NCBI GenBank assembly: GCA_964019335.1
Contig: OZ025707.1
Span: 357,501-421,500 of the forward strand
From: Diplonema japonicum
Taxonomy: Eukaryota; Euglenozoa; Diplonemea; Diplonemida; Diplonemidae
Length of the DNA stretch: 64,000 nucleotides
Direction of reading: 5' to 3'
Part shown: piece after piece, positions 20,337 to 31,279 of the stretch
Layout of the letters: the number at the start of each line of letters is the position of its first letter
How positions within the stretch are numbered: the first letter of the stretch is position 1
Position numbers and translations under genes: made by a program
The notes under the pieces: generated by a model
Told to the model about the DNA's origin: nothing
Seen by the model: only the letters and a program-made list of their open reading frames with translations
Databases searched by the model: none

Positions 20337-22131
20337 ACCTCAACGCCACGGAGCCGTTCAACGTGAACGTGCTGAAGAAAGCTATGCAGCAGTTCATGCC
20401 ACGGGTCGGGATTCCAACCTCAGACGGAGAGGCGAAGGCATGGAGGGGACCGAACAGCAAGCCACCACGGAAGGAACCGCAGGCAAAGAAATGCTGGCTC
20501 CTCGAGCAGGGACAGTTCGACCTACCTTTCATAGAGTGGGAAGAGCTGGTGGCAGGAAAAGATGGCATAGCCATCGCGACCGAGGTCAACGTGGCAGAAA
20601 AGATGACCTGGGACGGGAACAAGGCAGTCCTCCTCAAACGCAACGGCAAGGGACGATACGAACACGACGTCGTGCTCAAGGCGGCTGGAGAGTACTCGAA
20701 CAGGACAATGTTCTTGCACGTACTGAGCGGAAAGATCTCGCGCTCTCAAAAAAATAAAACCACGGTGGGTATTGACCTGGCCGCGATGTAGGAGAGGGTG
20801 ACCTCCGAACCCCGGAAGCTGATCCAGGAGATGCTGGGCTGTAGGACGATCCACAGGATTGACAAGTACGTGGATGGACCGGCGCCCCAAGGGTTGACGT
20901 GCTCGTCACGATCGCAACCGAGAACCGCCGCCACCTCGTAGGTGCATCCGGGAAGATGGGGATCTTCGTCAAGCCGAAAGACGTGGAGAAGTCCCCTGTC
21001 GCCTGGCTCCCGAAGGAGATCACTCTGGAAGAGGCACTCGAGCTGGCGGAGACTGAGAAGCAGGGGTTAGCGCTGCGCGAATCCGACGGCCGTCTCGAGG
21101 TGAGAACATCGGAGGAGAGGAAAACCACGCTCCTCGACAAGATTATATTAGGCGAGGAGGAGCGACAACGCGGGCAGCATGGGGAGCCCAGGTGGCGTTT
21201 GTCGGGACTGTACGGGCAGTGCGGAGCCGAACACGTTGAGGCGATACTCGAGGCGATTAAGTGGGAGGCCGTCCCACTACACGGCGGATGGTGCAACAGC
21301 ATGAGGTGCTGGTACATCCGAGGGGGCGAACCCCCAACCACGTCACTGAAGATCACGTCCCCAACTGGGCGGGTCCTCAACTGCAGGATAGCTCCCGACG
21401 TTAGAAACCCACCCGCCAAAAAGACACCGCCAGCTCAGTCCTGGGGAAGGCCGAAAACGGGGACCACAAACAACGCGGGCAAGTCGTACCTCGGAGCAGT
21501 GACGGGGTCCTCTCAACCACAAACCACCAGCTTCAGGAAAGAAGGTTGCCCCTGCGGGTAAAGCCGCCCCACCGAAGTCCGGTAAGTCGCCCACAACATC
21601 GAAGAAAGCCGATCCCCCGGCCTTTGAGGACCGCCTCACAGCAATCGAGAACGCACTTCGTAAACTTGCAGGGGAACCGGTCAGCGACGTCAAGCCACCG
21701 GCTGAGGTGGTCAGTCTACGGAGGGAGAACGCGGAGCTACGGGAGGAGGTCCGGCAGATGCACATCCAGATGGCCGCGCTCACCGAGCAAATTAAGAGAC
21801 TCACGGAAGCGACGCTCGCGAAGCCTGGCCCCGGGAACCAGGCCCCGATGATGCACCCTGCTGCCGGGGAGGAGATGATGGACGACTCCGAAGATGACTT
21901 GGGTCCCCAACTGACGATGACACCGACATCGACTTGGACGAGGGCCCCGCCGACATTGACGACTGCCTGGGCAAGGGCATCTGCCACGTCTACAACGGGA
22001 CATATCAATGCTGGAAGGGTGTATGCCACTACTGCGGCGGGAACATCACAAAGAACAACCCAGCACAGACCTGCATATTACCAGACTGCAAAAGGGTAAA
22101 ATTCCGCGGGTGCGAACAATGCGAACAATGA
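20337..22131 (+). pseudogene. LINE ORF1 remnant (coiled coil and Cys cluster)
   Basis: The frame starts abruptly within coding sequence (AYLNATEPFNV...), so the 5' end is probably truncated. It continues to an in-frame TAG at 20789, shifts near 20890 to VLVTIATENRRHLVGASGK and runs to 21561. It shifts again to a coiled-coil segment (SLRRENAELREEVRQMHI, ~21707-21830) and, after an acidic stretch, to a Cys-rich end (CHVYNGTYQCW, CHYCGG, ...GCEQCEQ) that may bind zinc and nucleic acid. ORF1 proteins of LINEs are RNA chaperones; this one is too broken to function. Confidence 0.55.
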
Positions 22132-22289
22132 CTCCATGAGGGCTCCCCCCAAACCCACCCCCCAAACCCATTCCCTCCGCCCCGTTCCCATCCTTCCAAA
22201 TACAATCCGATACGCTTATCTGACATAAAATTTGAACGTCTCACCGAACAGGGTATCGAACCCCCCCCGGACCAGAGCCAGAACACGAG

Positions 22290-23083
22290 AAATTCACCAT
22301 TTTCACACACAACGGCTCATCACTTAACAACAGGCTGAGCGAGTACTCCACCGTCCTCCCGGACGCATTCTGCATCCAGGAGACAGCCCTCACGGCTCAG
22401 ACGCAGCTGGAAATCGAACACGTGCTGAGAGACGATGACTGGGGCAAACGATACGCCAGATTCTGGAGCAAGCCACAGCCAGGCAGGGAGTCCAGTGGTG
22501 TCACATCTCTGACGATAGCGAAACGGGGTGGTCTAGGAACCCTGGTGAAAAAACCACGTACGGCGGTGCGCGAAACGAATGGGCACAAGGACAGGTGGTC
22601 ACACGTGAATAAAGACTCACTCGATGGAAGCAAACGGTGGCTTCACCTGATCAACGTCTACTGCCACTCGGGCCAGGACCAAGCCAAGACGAGCTTCTCC
22701 ACTACATCCTTTGCCGTCTTAAGTTCGAACTGGGAGACGTGCCTGTGGCCGTGGTGGGCGATTTCAACACGGACGAAGTACGATCCCCCACGTTAAGGAA
22801 AGCTATACAGACAGACTGGGTAGACGCCGCTGCGTTCTGTGCAAGAAGGGATGGTGTACAGGCGGAGGACACGTTCGTTAGGACCAACTGCAGCACGAGG
22901 ATTGACAGGGTCCTGCTGAATAACATCGCGGCCCAAGGTCTCGAACATTGCGGAGTAAGCGATATGATCACCGGGTCGGACCACCGATGCTTGTCGGTGA
23001 CACTCAACATCCCAGCGTTTCGTCAAGAAGTCCTGAGGTACACCATCCCACAGGAGATACCGAAGACCAAGAAGGGTAACTGA
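22290..23083 (+). pseudogene. LINE ORF2 endonuclease region (APE type), frameshifted
   Basis: Begins ~22290 with FTIFTHNG and FCIQETAL, changes frame near 22680, then shows the APE hallmarks VAVVGDFNTD, TRIDRVLLN and TGSDHRCLSVTL, up to a TGA at 23081-23083. This domain nicks target DNA to prime reverse transcription. The family match is strong, but the frameshift and the stop before the reverse transcriptase show decay. Confidence 0.75.
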
Positions 23084-24267
23084 TGCAGAAGTCGAGGTAC
23101 CGGGAGTTCACAGCAGCACAGGAGCCCACTGAAGCTTTCTCGGAGATATCAGACCTCGCAGAGGAGTACCTATTACATGGGTACAAGGAGCCGACGCGCG
23201 GCGTGTACACCGGGAGAGGCAAAGTACGGGAGCCTACGAAATCGGAGCTAAGTGCGAGGTCGGCGGAGTCGGCGGTCGGAGCGGCATCGAACAGACAACA
23301 AAGACTAGAAAAGCTGAAGCACAAGATCCGCAGTGCGAAACAGCAAATGCTAAGGCTTTATGAAAACGGACACTGCGGTCCGCTGCCGGTAGAGTTACGG
23401 AACGTCCTCAGAAATATTGCGACTCTAGGAGAAGAACTGAAGGTTGACAACTGCCAGGTGGACGCGACAGGGGGTATCGACAGCATCAGGGAGGAGCTGG
23501 ACATAGCAGAGGACTTCGCCCAGGGAATGCTATCAGCTACTCCAATACCGCAAGAGAATGCAGACGAAGGCCTACGAACGCTCAGTCCGTGCTGACTTTG
23601 GGAAAGAACGCAAGCACATCACAGCCTGGGTCAGAGACCGCCCAAACCAGAGAACGGACGTAGTTGAGGCAGCAGACGGAGGGGTGACGGCGAACCTACA
23701 GGAAATGGACAAGGTGATGCGGAACGCGTGGTCGGGCGTCTTCTGTGCGCGAACACCCGAGGAAGAGCCACAGTATGAGCGGTTTGCACAACGTTACGGG
23801 GACCTGATCAAGAAAGCCCCAATGGCACGGACTCCCATCACAGCAGAACAGCAGAGGGAAGTGATCAGGAAGAAGCCGGAGAAAGGAGCATGTGGCGTGG
23901 ACGGTTGGCGGATGAGTGAACTGAAGCGTCTCCCAACGAGCATCCTGAAGGCTTTCGCAGACCTCTTCAACCTGATCGAGGAAACAGGCCAGTGGCCGAG
24001 ACAGATCACGACAGCCCTGGTGTCCCTGATTCCGAAGGGTGAGGGGTCAGCACCACTGAATCATCGTCCCATCACAGTGACCAGCACCATCTACCGCTTG
24101 TGGGCGTGTACGAGCTGAAGGGTGTCCTTGACTGGCAAGAACGCTGGATCACGCCGAGACAGCACGGGTTTCGACCCAAACACAGTACGACAACTGCCCT
24201 CATGGAGTTATGTACCAAGCTGGAACTTGCTCTGGTGGAAGGAGAACCGCTGGAAGGACTAGCCCTA
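23083..24267 (+). pseudogene. LINE ORF2 linker and N-terminal half of reverse transcriptase
   Basis: A helical linker (to 23595) joins after a frame change to reverse-transcriptase fingers: GACGVDGWRMSELKRLP, TTALVSLIPKGEG..NHRPITVTS..YRL. After another shift at ~24110 comes WITPRQHGFRPKHSTTTAL and finally LEGLALD, the first residues of motif A. Everything after that Asp (rest of motif A, the YxDD loop, thumb) is missing and replaced by ankyrin repeats, so no polymerase can be made. Confidence 0.75.
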
Positions 24268-24779
24268 GACGCAGATGTGAACAAGGCAGAAGTGTACGGT
24301 GCTACCCCGTGTTTCGTAGCGGCTCAAAACGGCCACACCGACTCATTGCGCATCCTCATCACGGAAGGAAAGGCAGATCCGAATCGCGCCACGAATGACG
24401 GTGCTACCCCGTGTTTCATGGGTGCTCATAATGGACACGCTGACGCACTACGTATCCTTATCACGGAGGGAAAGGCAGATGTGAACAAGGCCGAAATCGA
24501 CGGTGCTACCCCGTGTTTCGTAGCGGCTCAAAACGGCCACACCGACTCATTGCACATCCTCATCACGGAAGGAAAGCAGATACGAATCGCGCCACAAATG
24601 ACGGTGCTACCCCATGTTTCATAGCTGCCGAAAAGGGAAAAGCCGATGCGTTACGTATCCTCATCACGGAAGGAAAGGCAGATGTGAACAAGGCCAACAA
24701 AAACGGTATTACCCCGTTTAGCAGAGCGGCTAGTAACGAACACACCGACGCATTGCACATCCTCGAAAAGCTGATGTGA
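24268..24779 (+). pseudogene. Ankyrin repeats fused in frame to the LINE reverse transcriptase
   Basis: Five 33-residue ankyrin repeats (for example ADVNKAE..GATPCFVAAQ, NGHTDSLRILITEGK) follow LALD without a break. The 99-bp DNA units are very similar, so the array is young or homogenised. A one-base deletion near 24576 (AAGGCAG in other units, AAGCAG here) shifts the last two repeats; the frame then ends at 24779. No ankyrin sequence precedes the LALD junction. The repeats may come from a separate cellular gene captured or inserted here. Confidence 0.75.
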
Positions 24780-25159
24780 AGAGGCTCTCAGCGACGGTGA
24801 CGTGACACAAAACAGCAACACAGAATAAGGCGAGAGTTGTAGATATTTCCCCCCCGTGACGGGTTATAGATGTTGTCCTGTGTCCGGCGTATGAACAGCA
24901 TCGATGGCGTGAGGAACAGATAATAACGTGTACCATAGTTTTTCTTTTCTTTGCTGCTAAAGCAGACCCAGCCAACGTAGTGTCATAGTCATAGCCCTTT
25001 TTTTCCCTTTGCCTCAATCATTTATTCCGATCAGACCGGCTGTTGCAAAAAGGAATTGATCCACGGAATGGAAGCGGGTGCATGTCCGTCCACGAACGCC
25101 TGGTGGAGGAAGCTAGTCACGGAGACCGCTGATATCGTACAGACTGCGGCGGATCATCA
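24780..25159. other. Non-coding stretch between ankyrin repeats and LINE C-terminus
   Basis: No open frame is supported. Some residual LINE sequence probably resumes at ~25025 (KELIHGMEAGA..., NAWWRKLV). Confidence 0.4.
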
Positions 25160-26058
25160 GCGGTGCAGTGTTCACGGTACACCCTCGAGTGTGGGGGAAG
25201 CAATTGGATGAACGTGAGGGTGTGGAAAGCTCGTCTCTTGCGTGCGACGTCTGCGACCATCGATGCCAGACGACGACAGAAGTCACGGAGCACGCCCTAT
25301 GGGAATGTGCACCAGCGAGAGCTGCCCTGACAAACGAGGGATATGGCGGGATGACGCGAAGTGACCTACCTGCAGTGACCGCCCTCCACGGGATCATTCC
25401 AAGGGGCGCAACGGGGGCTGCGAAGCAACAGGCGGCAGTCGTGCAACGATACCTGTTGGATGTCGTGTCAAGACGAGACGCCAGAGCGGCTGAACGGAGC
25501 ACCAGAATCCTCACCACCAACCCGTGGGATGAGATCACATCGGGGAAGCAGCACACTGTGCCCACAGTGGAGCTGTTGAAATCGAACGGAGCGTCGGGAA
25601 AGGTCCTAATGTTCTACATAAAGAGCGTCCTCAGGTGGCTGAAAAGCCTAAGATGGTACGCAGGCAGGAAGTTGACGTCCGTCACGACGATGGAGCTCGC
25701 AGTAGACTATGCAGGCCACCCGACAGTCCTTGGCTGGACCCTCGACGACCAGGACTGGCTCACAGAGAAGGCTGGAAGGATGCGATACATCTTAGGACGT
25801 ATTCAGAAGTGCACAGCAAAGAGTGGGAAGAATGCTTTCCCCGCCAACGCAAAGACAAGGGTACACACCCTTCGACATCTTGGGGGCCCGACGACACACG
25901 GCTACGACAGGAGACCACTCTTCTCCTCGAGCCAAACCGCCCCCTACCTAGCACGACTCCAAGCAATGTTTCTCGCCCAGATGCCGTCCATCTCATCGCG
26001 ACAAACAGCCACCGCAGGCCCCAGACAGCAACCGCAGAACGGTGACCGATTAGTGTGA
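25160..26058 (+). pseudogene. LINE ORF2 C-terminal region with Cys/His motif
   Basis: About 295 residues are open to 26058. Near the start is CDVCDHRC...EHALWEC, the C-C-H-C motif that commonly follows LINE reverse transcriptases. The remainder (LHGIIPRG, QRYLLDVVSRRD, LRWLKSLRWYAG, FPANAKTRVHTL, GYDRRPLFSS) is collinear with the orphan ORF at 855-1586. Two copies with conserved motifs suggest the domain had a real function in the family. Confidence 0.7.
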
Positions 26059-26066
26059 ATTTCTCC

Positions 26067-26111
26067 CTGAACGGTGAGCACCCACCCGCACACCGAAATT
26101 TATCAAATTTA
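26067..26111 (+). repeat. Dispersed repeat R2, copy 2
   Basis: CTGAACGGTGAGCACCCACC, CGCACACCGAAATTTATC and AAATTT; nearly identical to 33809-33852 and inverted at 9863-9905. It directly follows the LINE remnant and directly precedes R1. Confidence 0.75.
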
Positions 26112-26116
26112 TTCCT

Positions 26117-26463
26117 AAAGATGTGAGAATAGTATTTACTTTGCCGAAGGACTATCCATGAGGATGATAATCTTGGGAGTAGAAAAAAAGTCGACAATTG
26201 ACCCTTTTTTTTTTTTTTTTTTTTGCCAGAAGCTCCACGTCCTTTAATAGTTTAACAAAAAAAGGGAAAGAAAACACGTTTTATCTTTCCTTCGAATCTC
26301 AGCCTGCACTCCTCTATTGGAGGTGCAAAAATCCTTTTTTTTTTCTTGGTGTCTTCGGGCCTGATTCTCGGGTGTATACTTGTATTTTCTTTTTGTCTTT
26401 GTAGTTTTTTTCTTTTTTTTTCTCGCATTTCTCTTTCTCTTTTAGTGTAAAGAAAGAAAAACC
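26117..26463 (+). repeat. Dispersed repeat R1, copy 2
   Basis: Matches 9953-10427 from AAAGATGTGAGAATAG to GTGTAAAGAAAGAAAA. It lacks the ~130-base middle segment of the first copy, which is replaced by an oligo(T) junction. Confidence 0.7.
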
Positions 26464-27030
26464 TAATACATTATAATTCTAACGGGGGAAAAAAAAAAAA
26501 AAAGTGTAAAAGTGCTTAAGCAACAAGCATGAACTGATGATCCCTCCCACGAGAGGGAGGGATCAATCTATGACAAGACTGGCACTCCTTCTCATCAAAT
26601 TGCGAACTGGAAAACAAAAAAAAGAGAAGAAAAAAGGAGAAGAAGAAGAAGAAAAACCATGAATCTTAATCCTCAAGCATCTGCTTGTCCTCTTCTCCAC
26701 CTCTCACTGCTCTCTCATAAAAAGAACGAGAGAAACCTTCTAACTCTACCTGCTTCTTTAACAAGAAAAAGAAGGAAAGGAGGAGATCCCACCTTCTCCT
26801 TGGGTGTGCTCCCTCTTTTCTTGCTTTTGAGAGCTATTTTCTTGTAATTCTTGAGGGGGGGGAAAAGAGTGGGCTGTACACATCATAGCCAACATAAGAA
26901 AAAAGAAAAGAACACTGTGAAGCAAAAAATGCCGGACGGACAAACTCCCGGACGGCGCGATTAAAACCCGGCCATTTCTCCGTCAAGCATTTTTTTTTTG
27001 TTTTACAGTAGCTATTTTTTTTGTCCATGT

Positions 27031-27076
<46 letters not shown>

Positions 27077-27186
27077 CTCCAGCCAATTTTATTTATTCTC
27101 GAACACACGCCCTTTCATTTTTTTTTTCATTCTTGACAGGGAAAAAAGGAAGGAAAAAAAAAGAAGAAGAAGAAAAGAAAAAAAAT
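26464..27186. other. Spacer and 5' region of the next gene
   Basis: Contains a short inverted repeat at ~26542-26562 (TCCCTCCC / GGGAGGGA), a T43 run at 27034-27076, and a strong acceptor-like CATTCTTGACAG ending at 27139, ~48 bases before ATG 27187. No gene seen. Confidence 0.5.
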
Positions 27187-28207
27187 ATGTCGAAGAGAAA
27201 AGAGGAGGAATACGCCGACATGGAGGAAAAGCTCAAGAAATCTGAGGCTATCATAGAGAAGCTGAAGCAGTGTCTTCTGCAGTGCAAAGATATTGCCATC
27301 CAACACCCTGACGGACCTGAGAACATACCTGATGAGACATGGGACACGCTGCCGGACGACTTGAAAAAGATAGCAACAGACGCAATAAGCGCAGTAAGGG
27401 AGGCCTGCACGACCGAGAAGCCACCTCCAGAGGAGGAGGAGGAAGAGAGGCAAGAACCAACATCGGAAGTCCCGATAGCACCCCACCTTACGCGATCCAC
27501 CCAAACAGGTTAAAGGTACTCATGAGGTGAATGAAACATATCTGAACCGCATCAAGGAGAACATGAAGTTCGCCTACATAGAGATGAATGGGGACAAGCA
27601 TGAGGTTTGCGGATACCGGAACTACCATGAACACCTGCATACCGTGGTGGAGGGCAGCCTGACACCGGCGCAAAAGGGTTTTTGTGGACGACTTTTGGAG
27701 ATTCAAAAAGCAGTGGCGAGTGATGGGGTGGGGGACAAGGTCAAAATCTCAAATGAGATGCACGCCAAGCACACCCGAAGTATGGTCTATGCAGCAGTGT
27801 TTTGCGATAAAGATGAAGGTAAAGACCACACTGCCGTTTACGTAGGGGAGTCGGGGGACAATGGTTCCACGCGATGGGGCCTTAGCGGCGGCCACCTGTC
27901 AGGCGCACGCGACCTTGTCAACTCAGAAATCATGAGGAAAAACAAGTCCCCCATCCACGTAGCGCTCCTGAACTACCCCCCCGAGAACATCTACATCTTC
28001 GTTGTGGACAGGCTCGTTACACATGAGGATGCTTGGATCGAGTGTATTGGTAAGCTGGCCGATGAAGGCCACAATATTGATAAGCTGAATGGTATGAACG
28101 GGAAGAAGCCGAAAGACGAGACAAAAGCAAAAGAGGTTCTGGAGGATGTCGAGAAACGGGTCGCTGACGTTTTGTCATCAACCTCAACGCACGGTGGAGC
28201 ATCCTAA
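27187..28207 (+). CDS. Coiled-coil protein with GIY-YIG-like domain, one proposed intron
   Basis: ATG 27187 follows an A-rich leader. Exon 1 (27187-27468) encodes a charged coiled coil (residues ~5-40) and an acidic stretch. Its own frame stops at 27511, while the next frame is open from upstream to TAA 28207. A 40-bp intron 27469-27508 (GT...AACAG) joins them in phase 0, like most introns in this window, giving ~326 aa; the donor (GTCCCG) is weak, so a frameshift is the alternative. The second exon has a region (TAVYVGESG, STRW, GGH) resembling the start of a GIY-YIG nuclease fold (Y-x-G-x-S...R...H). Function is otherwise unknown. Confidence 0.5.
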
Positions 28208-28470
28208 GGTAGGCAGCGACCCCGAATCTACTATCATAGTGATTTCTTTTTTTGTTTTTATAAATGCCCCCCCCCCTCCCTCTGTCTGAAACGTTTAGCT
28301 CCCTTTGAAGCTCACACAGTGTCTCATTTTATTTGTCCTTGCAGGAGCGCCAATGGTTTTTTTTTTTGTCGTCTTAACAAATATTTATCTTCAAAGAATG
28401 ACTTTATATAACTATGTGCAACTTGTGCAGAGCAAAGGACCTACGCAGCTTTTTTTTAAAATTTTTTTGA

Positions 28471-28530
28471 AGGGAGATAAGTAGAGACATGGGGACGTTC
28501 CAAAACAGGAACCTCCTTTATCTCATCTTT
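28471..28530 (+). repeat. Dispersed repeat R3, copy 2
   Basis: GATAAGTAGAGACATGGGGA followed by CGTTCCAAAACAGGAACC; nearly the same as 11124-11186. Confidence 0.7.
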
Positions 28531-28971
28531 TTTTTTTTTTGCTCGTGCGAAGCAACTAAGGTATTTAGTCATAAAGAAATATTGCGTTTGTCTTTTTTTT
28601 TTTTTTTTTTTTTTTTTCTTTTTTTATTATTGTCATTGTTGTTCAGTGAGCATCCACATTTGCAATTTTATCGAGTTTTTTCTCTCTAGCCAAATTTTTA
28701 ATCTCTAACACAAGACCTATCTTTCTTTGGACTTCTCGTAACTTTTTTTACACTGTTTTCTTTTTTTTTTTTTTGTTTGAACAAGAAAAAAAACAAATAT
28801 ATTGGGTAATGAATTGTTATTGCTAAAGAGTAGTGGTAGCATTGTTGGGCTTATCCTACTACAGGTTAACCCCCGACTGTGCACAAACAACAATCAAACG
28901 ACTTTTTATCTCAACGCGTTCTCTTTCTTTTCCTCTCTAACCCACAGATGAACGCGAGCTTTTTTTTTTTT

Positions 28972-29013
28972 AGGCGATCCTGTCACATACTGCAGGTTCC
29001 CTTCAAATACATC
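28972..29013 (+). repeat. Dispersed repeat R4, copy 1
   Basis: AGGCGATCCTGTCACATACT and GCAGGTTCCCTTCAAA; 42 bases identical to 31278-31319 except one base. Both copies follow a T run and precede another. Confidence 0.75.
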
Positions 29014-29023
29014 TTTTTTTTTT

Positions 29024-29157
29024 TGCAAGAACGAAACTAAACAAATGTTGTATTCCCACTTGCAATATTATTTCAGTGACCTGTCTAAGCAAAACGTGTT
29101 TACGGGTTTACATTTTTCCAAGTTTTACCCCGGCACGTACACAACGGCCAGTTCCTC
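29024..29157 (+). repeat. Dispersed repeat R5, copy 1
   Basis: Starts TGCAAGAACG and ends TTTTACCCCGGCACGTAC...CGGCCAGTTCCTC. Related copies lie at 40053-40105 (short) and 50307-50420. All are in spacers and in the same orientation as the genes. Confidence 0.65.
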
Positions 29158-29895
29158 TTTTTTTTTTTTTTTTCCCCCTCTTTTTCTTTTTAGTATCTCG
29201 AAGCCGGGTGTGCTCGGTTGCGTTCGCTGCCCCAAGAGCAACAGAGGAAACAGCAGCACACAGCCGAGCACGCATGCAAGGGAAGGAGGTCATTCCTTCT
29301 TCGCCTTCCTTGCGCTCCTTCGCGATTCATTCTACGGAGAAGCTCACGCCCCTCGCGTTTTCCCCCCCCTGTAGACCAGACAGCCTGGTGTGTCAGTGCT
29401 GCCTTTATCCTTCTTCACCTGTTTTTTTTAAATACTTTTTTCGCTTTTTATTCTACTTGCAATATCATTTCAGCTGCCTCCGCCAGCGTTACTCGTAGCA
29501 GCATCCCGTACCCTGAGGCGCGAAGCAGGTTCTCAGCTTGTTCCGGCTTCGCCCTCACCGTCACCTCACACGTCCATGTCCCCGGATGGTTCCCCACATG
29601 TATGATAGGTGCAGCTCTACCTTGCGTTTCGCAGCTCGCGCCGCCCACCACCGGGTCCACCATCTGTCCCCAGACCCCTATACCGCTGATAGCACTAGTG
29701 TCCGCTGCTTTGCAGTTGCCGATGGCCCGGTCTCTTCCGTCGGACTTGCGACGGGCACTTTTCGCGTGCGTCCACACCGGGTCCACTATCTGCCTCAGAC
29801 CTCCTCCGGAGGTACAAGAAGCACAAGAAAAAAAAAAAAACAAGAAAAAAAAAGAAAACAAAAAAAAAAAAGCGATACCACGTGAGGGGGAGAAA

Positions 29896-31206
29896 ATGCC
29901 GAATGAATCAACAAAGACATCATCAAGCATCCTGTCCAAGGACCCCCCGCTTAGATACAAGCTCGTGTCGGGGTGGGGCGGCGGCCAGGCAGACGGCATC
30001 TACGAACTAGCAGCGGACAAGGTCAACGGAGCCCACGCGTGGAAAAGAAAAAAGGGAACCGACCACATGGCCATCTACTACATGGGCGAGAAATGGGGCA
30101 TAGGGTACTGGGACGAAATCCAAGAAGGCAGCTGCCTGATGATCGGGTCCCGTATAAGGGAGAACATGTACCCACACCGCACAGGCGCGTGGTCATGCCT
30201 TAACCAAGAATCCGAAATCTGGGAAAACATAAATATCGACCTGAAGAAGATCCGAACAGAGTCCAACATGGGTGAGGAGCAGCGAAGGGATGCTCGATTC
30301 GCGCCGTTCCCGTACACGGGGGACCACCTTGCCACAGGGTACATCCTGTCGGGCCCTAGACGGCTTCGATGGAAGCCTGTAGACGATTCTCCTTACATAG
30401 ATAAATACCTCCCTGCAGACACCGAGCTGTTCATTATGGAACGCAATGCTAAATTTTACCGTGTGAGACCTCAGAACATCAAGCTGGAAGGGTACCTTCG
30501 GACCTGCCATGTTAAGATTGTAGAGGACACCGTGTTCGCTCCTGAGACAGCTGTTCCAAACAACCCACCTCCAAAACACGTGAACCCTTACTATATACAA
30601 ATCGACGGTGCTATCGAAGAACGTCCTCCTTTGAAGCCCGGGTTTCAGTTTGAACGTACGAGCCGCGCAGTACGCGTAGAAGGACTAGGAGAAGCAAGTA
30701 CGGAACCGGTTCTTGTTGGAGGTGGTTCTGGTGTTGGTCTTAATGAGGCTGTTTTGCATGTACGGTCCGGTATCGAACCTGTGGACGGGATGTACAGAAA
30801 GACTTCGAAGGGACGTGTTATGTGGCAGCAGGCGTCCTCCGGGCGACATTGTATCATCAGCAGCTGTGATGGTTACTGGGTGTTGGTGAGGTCGGAGGAT
30901 CTCAGGCGTTACGCGAACCCCCCTGGTATCATTACGTCTTCAGAGGTGCATAACAATGAGCCGCCGTCGAGTTGTGGGTCTTGGGCCACTCCTGGGCCTG
31001 CGAATAACTGGCTTGCTGATGCTTCTATTTACGTTGGGGTTTCACCCGTGCAGCCGCCCCAGCCCCCGCCGCCGCCTCGCGAGCACACTGAGCACGCGCC
31101 CATCATCATCTCAAACAGTCCCCAGAGGGGGGAGCCCGTGGACTACACCGCGTCGTACTTTGGATCGCGCGACTACAAGGAATCCGATTACGAGGAGATA
31201 CATTGA
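29896..31206 (+). CDS. Protein with duplicated beta domains and Pro-rich region, unknown function
   Basis: ATG 29896 comes after a long A-rich leader; 436 aa, no signal peptide or membrane segment. Two similar modules are visible: residues ~25-75 (ADGIYEL...HAWKRKKG..HMAIYYMGEKWGI) and ~295-345 (VDGMYRK...VMWQQASSGRHCIISSCDGYWVL). Both have the pattern DG-Y, W, then a G-W strand, seen in small beta-sandwich modules of protist proteins. The middle section (~135-215) may be a third, SH3-like fold. The C-terminus is Pro-rich and then acidic. No enzyme motif is visible; a binding role is an inference. The frame continues upstream to 29218, but that part is low-complexity. Confidence 0.65.
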   Translation: MPNESTKTSSSILSKDPPLRYKLVSGWGGGQADGIYELAADKVNGAHAWKRKKGTDHMAIYYMGEKWGIGYWDEIQEGSCLMIGSRIRENMYPHRTGAWSCLNQESEIWENINIDLKKIRTESNMGEEQRRDARFAPFPYTGDHLATGYILSGPRRLRWKPVDDSPYIDKYLPADTELFIMERNAKFYRVRPQNIKLEGYLRTCHVKIVEDTVFAPETAVPNNPPPKHVNPYYIQIDGAIEERPPLKPGFQFERTSRAVRVEGLGEASTEPVLVGGGSGVGLNEAVLHVRSGIEPVDGMYRKTSKGRVMWQQASSGRHCIISSCDGYWVLVRSEDLRRYANPPGIITSSEVHNNEPPSSCGSWATPGPANNWLADASIYVGVSPVQPPQPPPPPREHTEHAPIIISNSPQRGEPVDYTASYFGSRDYKESDYEEIH

Positions 31207-31244
31207 AATGTTTGTTTAGATAGATATAAAAGTTTTGTTGTACG

Positions 31245-31279
<35 letters not shown>

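Larger units (their letters stand above)
20337..26060 (+). mobile_element. Decayed non-LTR (LINE-type) retrotransposon carrying an ankyrin-repeat segment
   Basis: In order: ORF1-like fragments with coiled coil and Cys cluster (20337-22131), apurinic-type endonuclease (22290-23083), linker (23083-23595), reverse transcriptase fingers up to motif A (23558-24267), ankyrin repeats (24268-24779), non-coding sequence, then a Cys/His motif and a long C-terminal domain (25160-26058). Frames change several times. The left boundary is placed where a broken minus-strand gene ends and + strand coding begins. The right end is followed by R2 and R1 repeats. I found no target-site duplication by eye. Confidence 0.8.
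28208..29895. other. Long T-rich spacer with R3, R4 and R5 repeats
   Basis: 1.7 kb without a supported gene. A long open frame (29218-29895) runs into the next gene but starts without ATG context and is of poor quality, so I treat it as leader. Its start region contains ATTTCAG acceptor-like sequence at ~29467-29473. Confidence 0.5.

Noticed and set aside
27493-27526. 18-bp intron 27509-27526 joining the two frames at 27.5 kb
   Set aside because: Its removal leads to an immediate stop; the 40-bp alternative (27469-27508) gives a continuous frame in phase 0.
29218-29895. N-terminal extension of the gene at 29896
   Set aside because: No ATG context, low-complexity translation and poly-Lys at the end; it reads as leader sequence with an acceptor-like AG.
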